NCBI RefSeq assembly: GCF_002261185.1
Contig: NZ_NEVQ01000020.1
Location: forward strand, 100,658-164,657
DNA length: 64,000 bases
Source: Bordetella genomosp. 4
GTDB taxonomy: Bacteria; Pseudomonadota; Gammaproteobacteria; Burkholderiales; Burkholderiaceae_B
Direction of reading: 5' to 3'
Part shown: positions 48,327 through 58,500 of the stretch, one piece after another
Position numbering within the stretch: the first letter of the stretch is position 1
How the letters are laid out: every line of letters starts with the position of its first letter
Made by a program: the position numbers and the translations under genes
The notes under the pieces: model-generated
Told to the model about the DNA's origin: nothing
The model's database searches: none
What the model saw: only the letters and a program-made list of their open reading frames with translations

Positions 48327-49634
48327 ATGGACAAGAAAACATCTGCTGCCAATCGCTTGAAACGCACGTCGTACTCCGCGAATTCTCACGGTCCATTGCG
48401 CGGTCTACGCGTCATCGACCTGTCGCGGCTAGTGGCGGGCAATATGTTGACATTGCAACTGGCCGATTTCGGCGCCGATGTCATCAAGGTGGAACCACGC
48501 AATGGCGATACCTTGCGCGCATTCAAGACGCGTGACGTCGAAACGTTCTGGAAGGTCTACTGCCGCAACAAGCGCAGTGTGTGCCTGGATTTCCGGCACG
48601 AGCGTGCCATCGGACTGCTGCGAAAAATGATCGACCGCGCCGATGTACTGGTAGAAAGCTTTCGCCCCGGCGTGTTGGAGCAAATGGGTTTGGCGCCGGA
48701 TATGCTGCGCCGAACCAATCCGAAACTGGTGGTCGTGCGCATTTCTGGCTGGGGCCAATCGGGTCCATACAATCGCCGTCCGGGTTTTGGTACGTTGGTG
48801 GAGGGGTATTCGGGTTTTGCCGCGATGAACGGATTCCAGGATCGCGAGCCCGTACTGCCGCCCATGTTTTTGGGTGACATGACTGCGGGACTGTATGGCG
48901 CCAGCGCCACCATGACCGCATTATGGGAGGTCCGTATCAACGGCGGACAGGGACAGGACATCGATTTGTCGTTGTTCGAACCCATGATTTCCATACTGGG
49001 GCCGCAGGCCGCAAGCTACCGCATTACCGGCAAGGTAAAGGCTCGCACCGGCAGCCGGTCCAGCACCACGGCGCCGCGCAACACCTACAAGACGGCAGAC
49101 GGCCAATGGGTATGCGTATCCACGTCGACGCAGACCATGGCGGCCCGCCTGTTCTGCGCCATTGGGCGTGCCGACATGAATGCAGATCCGCGCTACAGCA
49201 CGAACGTGGCACGGCTGGAACACGTGCAGGAGGTAGATGCTGTCGTGTCCGAGTTCGTAGGCCAACGCACACTGGCAGAGAACCTGCAGATCTTCGAAGC
49301 CGCCGAAGTCACCGTCGGCCCCATCTATGACGCGTCGCATTTGCTACACGACGACTACGTGATCGCACGTGAAAGCCTGATCGATGTAGAAGACGCCGAC
49401 CTGGATTACATGCCCATGCACAACGTCGTGCCGCGGCTGTCCACCACCCCAGGCACGTTGCGCAGACCCGCACCTCGCAAGGGCCAGCACACCGCAGAAT
49501 GTTTGACAGAGTTGCTGGACGACACAGACTTGCAGCCGCTGTTCGACCAGGGCGTGATCTTTGGTGAAACATCAACCGCCAATAAAACCGAAGCATCCGT
49601 ACCATCCGTATCGGCCCTGCCCCAGACAGCCTGA
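48327..49634 (+). CDS. CaiB/BaiF class III CoA-transferase (IclR module)
   Basis: A 435-aa CoA-transferase: GLRVIDLSRLVAGNMLTLQL, ADFGADVIKVEPRNGD, RNKRSVCLDFRHE, DVLVESFRPGVLEQMGLA and the catalytic Asp184 (PMFLGDMTAGLYGASATMT). The N-terminal 20 residues and a C-terminal tail after about 410 are longer than usual. It is cotranscribed with the oxygenase gene 46 bases downstream. Its acid substrate is unknown but is probably bound by the nearby Bug protein. Confidence 0.93.
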   Translation: MDKKTSAANRLKRTSYSANSHGPLRGLRVIDLSRLVAGNMLTLQLADFGADVIKVEPRNGDTLRAFKTRDVETFWKVYCRNKRSVCLDFRHERAIGLLRKMIDRADVLVESFRPGVLEQMGLAPDMLRRTNPKLVVVRISGWGQSGPYNRRPGFGTLVEGYSGFAAMNGFQDREPVLPPMFLGDMTAGLYGASATMTALWEVRINGGQGQDIDLSLFEPMISILGPQAASYRITGKVKARTGSRSSTTAPRNTYKTADGQWVCVSTSTQTMAARLFCAIGRADMNADPRYSTNVARLEHVQEVDAVVSEFVGQRTLAENLQIFEAAEVTVGPIYDASHLLHDDYVIARESLIDVEDADLDYMPMHNVVPRLSTTPGTLRRPAPRKGQHTAECLTELLDDTDLQPLFDQGVIFGETSTANKTEASVPSVSALPQTA

Positions 49635-49679
49635 CCGCACCTACCTGCACCGCATACTGACATCGAAGGAGACCCAATC

Positions 49680-50762
49680 ATGAGCAAAATCGGAACACAG
49701 ATCGACACGCTGGGCGCCTGGAAAGGCCCGGATATTGACTGGATGAAAGAAGGCCTGCATATCCTGAGCGATAACGAACAACGCGAGATCGACCTGGCGC
49801 TTAAACACCTGCTGGCTCAGGGAAACCTCGATTTTCCGGACATCACGCCAGAAACGTTCCCGTTGGACAAGGTGGGCGACCTGATGCGTGCTTTGCCCGA
49901 ACGTCTGCGCCATGGCCGTGGGTTCCTGATGCTGCGCGGGCTGAATCGTCAAACCTATTCCGATGACGACATGACGCGCATCTATTTTGGCCTTGGGTCG
50001 TATCTGGGCAAACCGATGACGCAATCGTATCTGGGTGACATACTGGGCCACGTCATGGACGTCAGTGACTATGAGCCCAAATCGCGTGGGTACCGCAAAG
50101 GTGGTGGCCAACTCATGCACACTGACTCTTGCGACATTATCGGCCTGATGTGCCTGAAGTCAGCCATATCGGGCGGCGAAAGCCGCATCAGCAGCGCCCT
50201 GGCGGTGCACAACACCATGGCTCGGGAATATCCACAACTGCTGGAAATCCTGGCGCGCGGCTTGTACCTGAAACGCACCGATGAAGACGGCCGCCGTGCC
50301 ACCCGCACGTACAGTCCGGATCGCGTGCCATTTTTCTACGAAGAAAATGGCGAAGTCACCTGCTACCTGCCCACAGGATATGCCCGTCTGGCCGAAAAGA
50401 GCGGACAATGCAACTATACGCCCGAGGAATCCGAGGCCTTGTACCGCGTACGCAAAGTATCGGCGTCACCCGAGCTGTATCTGGACATGGGATTTAAAGA
50501 AGGCGACATCCAATTCCTGAACAATCGCATGATGGTTCACGGCCGCACCGACTACCAGGACGCCAAAGACCTGGCCGATCGTCGGCACTTGCTGCGGCTG
50601 TGGTTCGAGGTCCCCTCGTGGCCCGCCATGCCGGAAAAACAGATTTTCCACACCGCCGAAGACCGACGGTTATGGAGTCAGTATCGCAAACCGTTGATTG
50701 AACTGCCGTCGGTGCATTATCAACAGCTGCTGGACGGCCAGTTGGGCCAGATGGTCGAGTGA
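49680..50762 (+). CDS. TauD/TfdA-like Fe(II)/2-oxoglutarate oxygenase
   Basis: A 360-aa member of the TauD/CsiD-like oxygenase fold. The iron triad appears as His147-x-Asp149 (GGQLMHTDSCDIIGLMCL) and distal His287 (NNRMMVHGRTDY), with the 2-oxoglutarate-binding arginine expected near Arg301-Arg306 (RRHLLRLWFE). GGAGACC precedes the ATG. It follows the CoA-transferase in the IclR module, so it may hydroxylate the same substrate before or after CoA activation. It lacks any membrane or export feature. The exact substrate is unknown. Confidence 0.88.
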   Translation: MSKIGTQIDTLGAWKGPDIDWMKEGLHILSDNEQREIDLALKHLLAQGNLDFPDITPETFPLDKVGDLMRALPERLRHGRGFLMLRGLNRQTYSDDDMTRIYFGLGSYLGKPMTQSYLGDILGHVMDVSDYEPKSRGYRKGGGQLMHTDSCDIIGLMCLKSAISGGESRISSALAVHNTMAREYPQLLEILARGLYLKRTDEDGRRATRTYSPDRVPFFYEENGEVTCYLPTGYARLAEKSGQCNYTPEESEALYRVRKVSASPELYLDMGFKEGDIQFLNNRMMVHGRTDYQDAKDLADRRHLLRLWFEVPSWPAMPEKQIFHTAEDRRLWSQYRKPLIELPSVHYQQLLDGQLGQMVE

Positions 50763-50906
50763 GTGATAGGCACCGGCCCGCTATTAGCTTGGGGACAGCC
50801 ACCTCCTGCCTCGCCGTCGCGGCCTCCACCAGCCCAGGGTTGATGGCCCCGGCCCCGGGCGGCATCTTGCAGATTTTTCTCAAGTACGGGTAAGCGATGA
50901 TAAATA

Positions 50907-50926
50907 TTAGTTCAGACTTAAACTAA
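50907..50926. promoter_or_regulatory. Inverted repeat before the TRAP binding-protein gene
   Basis: TTAGTT-N8-AACTAA lies about 55 bases before the ATG of the TRAP gene, in a 217-base gap (50763-50979) that otherwise shows nothing recognisable. It could be an operator; no regulator gene is adjacent. Confidence 0.35.
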
Positions 50927-50979
50927 GATTCGCAAACATCTCATCGCCCAGGCCACATCGGCATATCCGGGAGGACGCT

Positions 50980-52023
50980 ATGCGTCGTAGACATCTGCTC
51001 GTAAAGCTCGTCGCTATTGCAATATTGGCCTGCCAACCTTTGCTAGCACACGCTCAGAAGACGGAAACCCAAGAGCCAGCGGTCATACATCTAAAGATGT
51101 CGCACTTTCTAGGCCCGAAAAGCTTTTTTCAAGTCGATTTAGTCGAACCTTGGGCGCGCGAACTCGAACGGCAGACGGGTGGCAAAGTAGTAGTCGAAGT
51201 GCTCAATTCAAGTTCGCCATTAGGAAATGTGCGAAATCAGGCGAGCCAGGTCAAAGCGGGCACAGTCGATATCGCGCTTGGGCTGCGCGGCGCTGAAGGC
51301 GAGCGTTTTATGCGAAGCTCGATTATCGAGTTGCCGTTCGTGGTTTCTGACGCAAAGCGCGGCTCTGAGGCGTTATGGGCGCTTTATAAAAACAACGTAA
51401 TCGCTGATGAATACAAAGAGTTCAAGGTGTTGGCGTTGTTCGTGCAAAACCCCGGCCTGGTACACACAAAACAGACGCGAGTCGTCGAACTAAGCGACTT
51501 AAAGGACTTGCGTTTGCGGGTGCCAAACGCCACAGTTGCGACCACGCTCGAGTATGTCGGTGCACAGCCGAAACTACTGCAGCCCGACGAGATCATCCCT
51601 GCATTGAGAGCGAACCAGCTCGACGGCATTATCACCAATTGGGGCACGCCCATTCCCGGCTTCAATGATGAAATGAAGCAACACACCGCTGTGCCATTTT
51701 ATGCATCGGCATTTTTTATCGTGATGAACAAAGCAAGGTACGAATCTTTGCCTGCGGATGTTCGCACAGCCATAGATCGCTTATCTGGCGATACACTCGT
51801 CGCCCAGTTCGGCCCGCTATGGGATAAATGGGATAAACCCTACTACGACGGCGCGCACGGACCTGGACAGGAGATAGTGCGGCCGGATGCTGCGACGTTG
51901 CAGCGTTGGAAGTCGGGCCTGCAGCCCGTGTCCGACACCTATATCAAAAAGCTCCAACAGCAGGGGTTTACGGACGCCCCTGCAGTGTACGATGGCTTGA
52001 TTGCTAAATCCTCCATGCAATAA
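50980..52023 (+). CDS. TRAP-transporter DctP-family solute-binding protein (orphan)
   Basis: Periplasmic binding protein (347 aa) with signal peptide MRRRHLLVKLVAIAILACQP cut after AHA. Family segments: LKMSHFLGPKSFFQVDLVEP, WARELERQTGGKVVVEVLNS, NQASQVKAGTVDIALGLRG, and LRLRVPNATVATTLEYVGAQ with the conserved carboxylate-binding arginine region. It ends in LQPVSDTYIKKLQQQGF. No dctQ/dctM membrane genes are in the window, so it must use components encoded elsewhere. Its ligand is a carboxylate of unknown kind. Confidence 0.9.
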   Translation: MRRRHLLVKLVAIAILACQPLLAHAQKTETQEPAVIHLKMSHFLGPKSFFQVDLVEPWARELERQTGGKVVVEVLNSSSPLGNVRNQASQVKAGTVDIALGLRGAEGERFMRSSIIELPFVVSDAKRGSEALWALYKNNVIADEYKEFKVLALFVQNPGLVHTKQTRVVELSDLKDLRLRVPNATVATTLEYVGAQPKLLQPDEIIPALRANQLDGIITNWGTPIPGFNDEMKQHTAVPFYASAFFIVMNKARYESLPADVRTAIDRLSGDTLVAQFGPLWDKWDKPYYDGAHGPGQEIVRPDAATLQRWKSGLQPVSDTYIKKLQQQGFTDAPAVYDGLIAKSSMQ

Positions 52024-52055
52024 GCCATCTAGCGCGAGATCACGAACTCAGTAAG

Positions 52056-53063
52056 TCAGTCGAGAGTAATGTTCTCTCGTTTGACGACTTCAGCCAGTTG
52101 CTTGGTCTCGTTCGCAATACGTTTGGCAAAATCGCTCGGGCCGACCATGGCAATGGTTCCCTGTGCGCTCAACGCCTTGTTCGCTGCCGGCACCGACATC
52201 GCGTGCTTGGCCTGCTCGTACAATTTTTCAATAATTTCCGGAGAGGTTTTTGCGGGTGCCAACAATCCCAACCAGAACGTCACAGCGATATTCGGAAATC
52301 CCGCTTCGGCGATGGTAGGAACGTCAGGCAACTGAGCGAGCGGTTGCGGTGACGTCACTGCCAGCGCCTTGAGCTTTCCTGCTTTAACCTGCGGGATACT
52401 CGTCAGCGTGTCAAATAAGGTGTTGACTTCGCCGGACATCGCTGCTGTGCTGGCCTGTGATCCGGCCTTGTAGGGGACGTGCGTAGCCTTGAACCCCACT
52501 TCATTACTCAACATCGCATACGCCAAATGCGCCAGATTGCCCATTCCTCCCGAGCCGTAAGTTAGCTCAGAAGGATGACTCTTGGCAAAGGCTGTCAAAT
52601 CTTTGAGTGAGTTGATCGAGTGCTTCTTTGCCCAATCGGCATTGACGTTCACGATGAATGGAGCGTCCAGTACCAGCGCGATGGGGGAAAAATCCGTGGA
52701 CTTATAGGGCGAATTTTTGTAGACCAATGGATTGACGGTAATACTGCTGCTGTTGGTAGCCAACAAGGTGTATCCATCCGGTGCTGAACGCGCGACCTCG
52801 GCGGCTCCGATTGAACCATTGGCACCACCTTTGTTCTCTACTATCACGGGCTGTCCCAATGTCTTCGAAAGGTCGTCCGCCAACAGGCGAGCCATCGCAT
52901 CGGTAATGGATCCCGCCGGAAACGGTACGACGATTCGAATAGGCTTGGCAGGCCACTTGGAGTCCTGCGCAAACACCGCGCTCGGGCCCAGCCCAAGCCC
53001 GGCAGCACCTGCGATACTGCCGCATGCTATGAGAAAGTCTCTACGCGATTTGAATATAGTCAT
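52056..53063 (-). CDS. Bug/TctC-family periplasmic solute-binding protein (acyl-CoA block)
   Basis: A 335-aa binding protein with a Tat-like N-terminus (MTIFKSRRDFLIACGSIAGA) ending near VFA. Family segments: WPAKPIRIVVPFPAGSITDA, VIVENKGGANGSIGAAEVAR, APDGYTLLATNSSSITVNPL, LTYGSGGMGNLAHLAYAMLS and VTFWLGLLAPAKTSPEIIEK. The ATG at 53063 follows GGAGA. It is last after the tandem CoA-transferase gene, 56 bases beyond that stop, so it probably imports the acid that the fused CoA-transferase activates. Confidence 0.92.
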   Translation of the reverse strand: MTIFKSRRDFLIACGSIAGAAGLGLGPSAVFAQDSKWPAKPIRIVVPFPAGSITDAMARLLADDLSKTLGQPVIVENKGGANGSIGAAEVARSAPDGYTLLATNSSSITVNPLVYKNSPYKSTDFSPIALVLDAPFIVNVNADWAKKHSINSLKDLTAFAKSHPSELTYGSGGMGNLAHLAYAMLSNEVGFKATHVPYKAGSQASTAAMSGEVNTLFDTLTSIPQVKAGKLKALAVTSPQPLAQLPDVPTIAEAGFPNIAVTFWLGLLAPAKTSPEIIEKLYEQAKHAMSVPAANKALSAQGTIAMVGPSDFAKRIANETKQLAEVVKRENITLD

Positions 53064-53119
53064 TTTTTTGTCTCCGAATAGTTTGACAACTTCCAAGCCG
53101 AAAATACCGGTCTTGCTTT

Positions 53120-55573
53120 CTAAGCTGCTTTCTTCGTTGCGGCGGTTCCTGTTATGCCGCACGCCTCAAGTGCCTGCTGCTGCGCTTGAGTCAGTCCGAG
53201 CACTCGCGCGAAAACCTCTCGGCTGTGCTCCCCCAGGGTGGGTGCCGCACGGACGACTGCCGTTGGCGCTACTGTTTCTCTGAACCAGGGAGTGGTGGTC
53301 AGGTATTGCCCCAGATACGCGCGCGGAATCTTTGTGAAGAACCCCCGCTCACTGAGATGAGGATCATCCAGAATTTTCCAGACAGGCTTTACGATGCCGG
53401 CACTGATACCGGCCGCTTGCAGTATGTACATGGCCTTTTCTGCGGATCGTTGTTTAGTCCATTTGCCGATCTGATCGTCTATCATTTGCCGCTGGGTGCG
53501 ACGGCCGGACACATGATTCAAAGAGGGTTCCTGCGCCAATTGCGGCGCCTCCAAGACGCCGGTCAGGGTCCGCCATTGCGTATCGTTGGCCACACTCACA
53601 ACCAACCAATCGTCCTCGCCGGCGCATTGATAAATGCCATGCGGCGCGAAAACAGGATGCGCGTTCCCGCTGCGAGCGGAGGTACGGCCGCATACAGACT
53701 GCTCTATGAGGAACGGTGCGACCATCGAGAGCATGCATTCGACTTGCGAAAGATTGACGTGCCGCCCTCTCCCCGTGCGCGCCTGTACAAGCAGCGATAA
53801 CAGCGCAGCGGCGCCGCCATTCCATCCCCCGACGGGGTCGCCATACGCATAGGATGTCAGTGACGGCGGATTTTGAGGGAATCCGGTGTGATGAGGCAAG
53901 CCGCTGGCCTGCTCGAGCGTGCCGCCATAAGCTCTGGTGGTGCTCCACTCATTGCCGCCGCCGAATGCCGGCATGGAAATCATCACCAGCCGGTTGTTCA
54001 CCCGGGACAAGGCTGCGTAGTCCAAGCCCAATTTAGGAAGCACTTCGGTCGAATAGTTCTCGATGACCATGTCAGCGGTTTTCACCAGCTCGAGTAACAC
54101 CGAGCGCCCCTCTGGCCGCGTCAAATCAAGCGTAATACCGATCTTGTTGCGGTTCATCAACGCGAAGTTTGAGTTCTTTTCGTACAGCCGATCGCGATAA
54201 AACTCCTCGGTATAGTGGGTTCCTCTCCACCAATCTGGATACTGCGTTGCCTCGACCTTGATGACTTCGGCACCAAAGTCGGCAAGCGTGCGCGCTGCCA
54301 ACGGACCTGCCCAACCCATCGTCAGGTCAATCACGCGAATCTGCCGCAGCGGTGGCACGGCCACCGCCGAGCGTGGGCGGCGTGATCTGGGGCGCAATGC
54401 CTGCTCAGTGCGGTAAAAGGCATTATCTGCTCCCAATGCCGGCGCAGTTCCGCCTGGTAATGGCCCCGCATCACCAAGCGGCAGCGGAACGACCACACCC
54501 TCGAATTGGTTCGATCCGAATTCAACTGGGACAAACGCGCCACGTTCTCGATGGACCCGCTGCTCAAGTAATTCGTCCATGGTAGGCACCAGTACAGCCG
54601 GAAATTTATCGCGTGCCAATTGTTCAAACCATTCCTGTGCGGTCTTGGTCAGCAGCGCCGGAATCAGAAACGCGTCGATCTCGTCGGCATGTTGAATACG
54701 CGTCGGGCCATTGACGAAACGCGCGTCATTGGCGTGTTCCGGATGGCCGATCGCCGAGCATAGTGCCGCCCATTGAGGAGCCGTATGCGCGAAAATGCCG
54801 ATCCAGCCCTGCTTGGTCTGGTAGATTCCCCCCGGGTGCGTCGTGCAGAATCGGTTCACGCCCAGACGGGCTTTGGGGTGGCGGCCGTCTTGCACCATGC
54901 CCGCCTCCATTTCCACCACCGAGAACGCCAGCTCATGAATACTGAGCACATACCGGCGAGTCCCGTCGGACGCTCCGATCAGTGCTGATATCGCACTCGA
55001 AAACGCGGCCAGGCCGGCGACAATGCCGGTTTGAATGTCGTGTGGCAGATGCGGCGGACCTTCCACCGCCCCGCTGGTGTAGACGGCGCCGCTCAAGGCA
55101 CGGCAGACAGCCGTCGTTCCCACGAAATTGCGATAGGGCCCGTTTTCCCCAAACCAGGTCAAACACACCTCAATGGGAGCGTTCGACTCATCGGCAGCCT
55201 CCCCGGTGCCGCAGACCGGCCGGCTCAGCACGTCCACGCCTGCGCTCAACGCTCTGGCATCCAGAATCACGTCACAGGTTCTCGCCAGACGCGATAGCCA
55301 TGCGTGTTCTTCAAAGCGGCTATTGTTCAAGGTAACGCTGCGTTTATTTGTGTTGAGCCAGGCGTTCAGCGCGCTTTGCGGCGCTGAGTCAGGAGTACTC
55401 AACAAAGGCGGAACAAGTCGCAGCTCTTCCGCAGCGGGTTCCTCAAGTTTGATGACTTCAGCGCCAAAGTCTGCGAAGAGCTTGCCCGCATAAGCCAGAG
55501 CCGCTCCGGTACCTATTTCGAGGACGCGAAGTCCAGCAAGGGCAAGCTGCTCCGTAGAGTCGTGCTTCATCAC
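53120..55573 (-). CDS. Tandem CaiB/BaiF CoA-transferase fusion
   Basis: An 817-aa protein made of two class III CoA-transferase domains in tandem (most family members are about 400 aa). The N-terminal domain begins LAGLRVLEIGTGAALAYAGK and has GAEVIKLEEP, TNKRSVTLNN and a catalytic-position Asp179 (PPHLPHDIQTGIVAGLAAFS). The second begins near residue 415 (IRVIDLTMGWAGPLAARTLA) with ADFGAEVIKVEATQYPDWWR, NRNKIGITLDLTRPEGR and SYAYGDPVGGWNGGAAALLS. Class III enzymes work as interlocked dimers, so the fusion may form an intramolecular pair. It lies between the carboxylase and Bug genes of one operon. Confidence 0.92.
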   Translation of the reverse strand: MMKHDSTEQLALAGLRVLEIGTGAALAYAGKLFADFGAEVIKLEEPAAEELRLVPPLLSTPDSAPQSALNAWLNTNKRSVTLNNSRFEEHAWLSRLARTCDVILDARALSAGVDVLSRPVCGTGEAADESNAPIEVCLTWFGENGPYRNFVGTTAVCRALSGAVYTSGAVEGPPHLPHDIQTGIVAGLAAFSSAISALIGASDGTRRYVLSIHELAFSVVEMEAGMVQDGRHPKARLGVNRFCTTHPGGIYQTKQGWIGIFAHTAPQWAALCSAIGHPEHANDARFVNGPTRIQHADEIDAFLIPALLTKTAQEWFEQLARDKFPAVLVPTMDELLEQRVHRERGAFVPVEFGSNQFEGVVVPLPLGDAGPLPGGTAPALGADNAFYRTEQALRPRSRRPRSAVAVPPLRQIRVIDLTMGWAGPLAARTLADFGAEVIKVEATQYPDWWRGTHYTEEFYRDRLYEKNSNFALMNRNKIGITLDLTRPEGRSVLLELVKTADMVIENYSTEVLPKLGLDYAALSRVNNRLVMISMPAFGGGNEWSTTRAYGGTLEQASGLPHHTGFPQNPPSLTSYAYGDPVGGWNGGAAALLSLLVQARTGRGRHVNLSQVECMLSMVAPFLIEQSVCGRTSARSGNAHPVFAPHGIYQCAGEDDWLVVSVANDTQWRTLTGVLEAPQLAQEPSLNHVSGRRTQRQMIDDQIGKWTKQRSAEKAMYILQAAGISAGIVKPVWKILDDPHLSERGFFTKIPRAYLGQYLTTTPWFRETVAPTAVVRAAPTLGEHSREVFARVLGLTQAQQQALEACGITGTAATKKAA

Positions 55574-55598
55574 GGTCGGTTCCTCAGTAATTTTCTAC

Positions 55599-58500
55599 TC
55601 ACCACGTATCGACAAAGGAGCGACGTGCTCGGCCAGCACGCAACGCTGCGGATGCGATTCCCTGACGAATCCAGGTGCGGGTTTCGGCCGGATCGATGAC
55701 TGCGTCGATTTCGGTCGTAGAAGCCACGTTGATGGCATGGCCACGCTCGTATGCGCGCGCTACCAATTGGTCGTAAAGCGCTTGGCGCTCCGGCCCTGGC
55801 GGAACGTTCTCGAGTTCCTTTTTGAAGCCCAACCTGATCGAGCCCTCCAGCCCCATCGGGCCGAACTCTCCTGTGGGCCACGACACCGCACAACTTGCAG
55901 AGCGAAAGCTCCCGCCCGCCATTGCCATGGCGCCCAGGCCATAGCCTTTGCGCAGCGCAATCGCCAACAGCGCGACGCGCAATTTGGCAGCCACCACAAA
56001 CATCCGGGACACGTGGCGAACCTGCGCCTTGGCCTCCTCATCGGGGCCGACCATGAATCCCGGGGTATCGATGAGGGAAATGATCGGCAACCCATGGACG
56101 TCACACAGTGTCATGAAGCGGGCCGCTTTGTCCGCCGCATCCGCATCGATCGCGCCGCCCAAATGGTGGGGGTTATTGGCGATGATGCCCACGGGTTGAC
56201 CCTCGACCCGCGCCAGCGCGGTGTGCAGCCCATGCCCGAATCCCGACCGCAACATCAATACGCTGCCGACGTCGGCGATGCCTTCGATGACCTTGCGGCT
56301 ATCGTAGACGCGCAGGCGATTCTCTGGAACCATATGCCGCAGTTCGAGCGGATTGGGCGCCGACCAGGTTTTCGTACGCCCCTGAAACATCGAGAGATAG
56401 TGCTTTGCCGCCGCGACAGCTTCGGCTTCATTTTCCACGAGGATGTCGATCACGCCGTTGGCAAACTGCACAGGCGCAGGTCCAACCTCCTCGGGCTTGA
56501 AAATGCCCAGTCCCCCACCCTCGATCATGGCCGGCCCCGCCATGCCGATATTCGAACGCTTGTCCGCAATGATGACGTCACATACACCTAGAAAAGCAGC
56601 GTTTCCAGCAAAGCACCGACCCGACACAATGCCCAGCAGTGGCACCTCGCCGCTCAGTTCCGCCAAGGAAGCAAAGGTCGGTTGATACAGCCCGGACACG
56701 AATGGAAAGTCCACGTCTCCCGGACGACCGCCGCCGCCTTCTGCGAACAACACTAATGGCATCTCATCCCGATGTGCGCGTTCGACCAGCCTGTCTGTTT
56801 TGATGTGATTGCGTTTGCCCTGAGTGCCCGCCAGGACCGTTGCGTCGTATGCCAGCACGGCGCTGAGCGAGGCCTCATAGCCGAATTCAGCGCCATTGAT
56901 GTTGGCAACACCCGTGACGATGCCATCGGCGGGCGTATTGGCGATCAGGTCTTCCTTTGTGCGTCGGCTGGCCTGCGCGGCAATGACTAATGCGCCATAC
57001 TCGACAAAGGAGCCTTCGTCGCACAGATCGGCGATATTTTCACGGGCGGTCCGCTGGCCTCGAGAGTGCCGCTTTGCTACCGCGTCAGGACGGGCGTCAT
57101 CATACAGAATCGCATGACGATCGAATACGGCCTGCAGATCCGGGCGAACCGAGTTCAAGTCGACGGTCTGTACGTCGGCATCAAAGTCGACACCGCCCTG
57201 CTCCTGCTCGATCACCACCAGGATTTCGTCTTCGGCTGCTTGATTTCCCTGAATGGCACGAACGTCCACGACTCGGCCATTGCCTTCGGCGACGACGGAA
57301 TACTCCATTTTCATCGCTTCGATGACCGCGATGAGTTGGCCTTTCTGTACCACGTCATCGACGCGGACCGACAGTTCGACAATACGACCGCTCAACGGCG
57401 CGCGACAGGCGGCCAAATGGTCGTCGAGCTGCTCAATGTCAATTGCTTTCGAGACAGATGACGCAGCAGGCGTATGCGCGGCGTCGTCGATAAGCTGATC
57501 CTTCGCGTGCTGCTCCCGTTCTAGCTTGGTAGCGATAGTCAGCAGTTCCGGCAGAATCGCCTCTATATGGCGCGTATGGTTCTGCTGCCGCAGAAAATCA
57601 TCACGCTCGACTAGCGCCCTGAGCAGCTCAATATTCGTTGCCACCCCAACGACACGGAATTCGGCCAGGCTGCGGCGCAGACGCCTGACGACGCTGGAGA
57701 AATCCTCGCTGGCACTCGATACGATCAACTTGGCCAACAGCGTATCAAAAGCCGGCGCAGGCGAGTAGCCGCTATAGGCGTGCGTATCGACTCGCACGTC
57801 AGGACCGGTGGGCGGATCAAACCGCTCAAGCCGCCCGTGTGCAGGGCGAGCCATGCCGGTAACATCGGTCGTTTCCGTCGTGATCCGTGCCTGAATGGCA
57901 TACCCTCTCGGCTGCGGAGGACGCTCGGGGTCCAAACCCAGGATTTCGAGGCTTTTCCCCTGCGCGATGCCAATTTGCACTGCCACCAGATCTACACCGG
58001 TGACCTGCTCTGTGATGGTGTGTTCGACTTGCAGTCGAGGATTGGCTTCGATAAAAACGAAGTTCTTCTGCATGCCACGATCGTCTTCTTCGACGAGGAA
58101 TTCAAATGTGCCCAGGCCGCGATAATTCACTTTCGAGGCGAGCTTTTTTGCTGCCGCGAGAATACCTGTGCGCAACGAGGCGTCGAGAACCGGACTGGGC
58201 GCTATTTCGACGACCTTCTGAAAACGCCGCTGCAGCGTGCAATCGCGCTCACCCAGAGCAATGACGTTGGCGCCATCGCCGACGATTTGCACTTCGATGT
58301 GGCGCGCACGATTGACCAGGCGTTCGGCATAGAGCGCATCCACACCAAACGCAGACATCGCCTCGGATCGACAGCGTGCATAGCGTTCGGGAATGTCGGA
58401 TTTATCCTGTACGACACGCATGCCGCGCCCCCCACCACCGCCTACCGCTTTGATGACGATGCCGACGCCGCCCTGTTGGTCGAAGAACTGCATGATCTCT

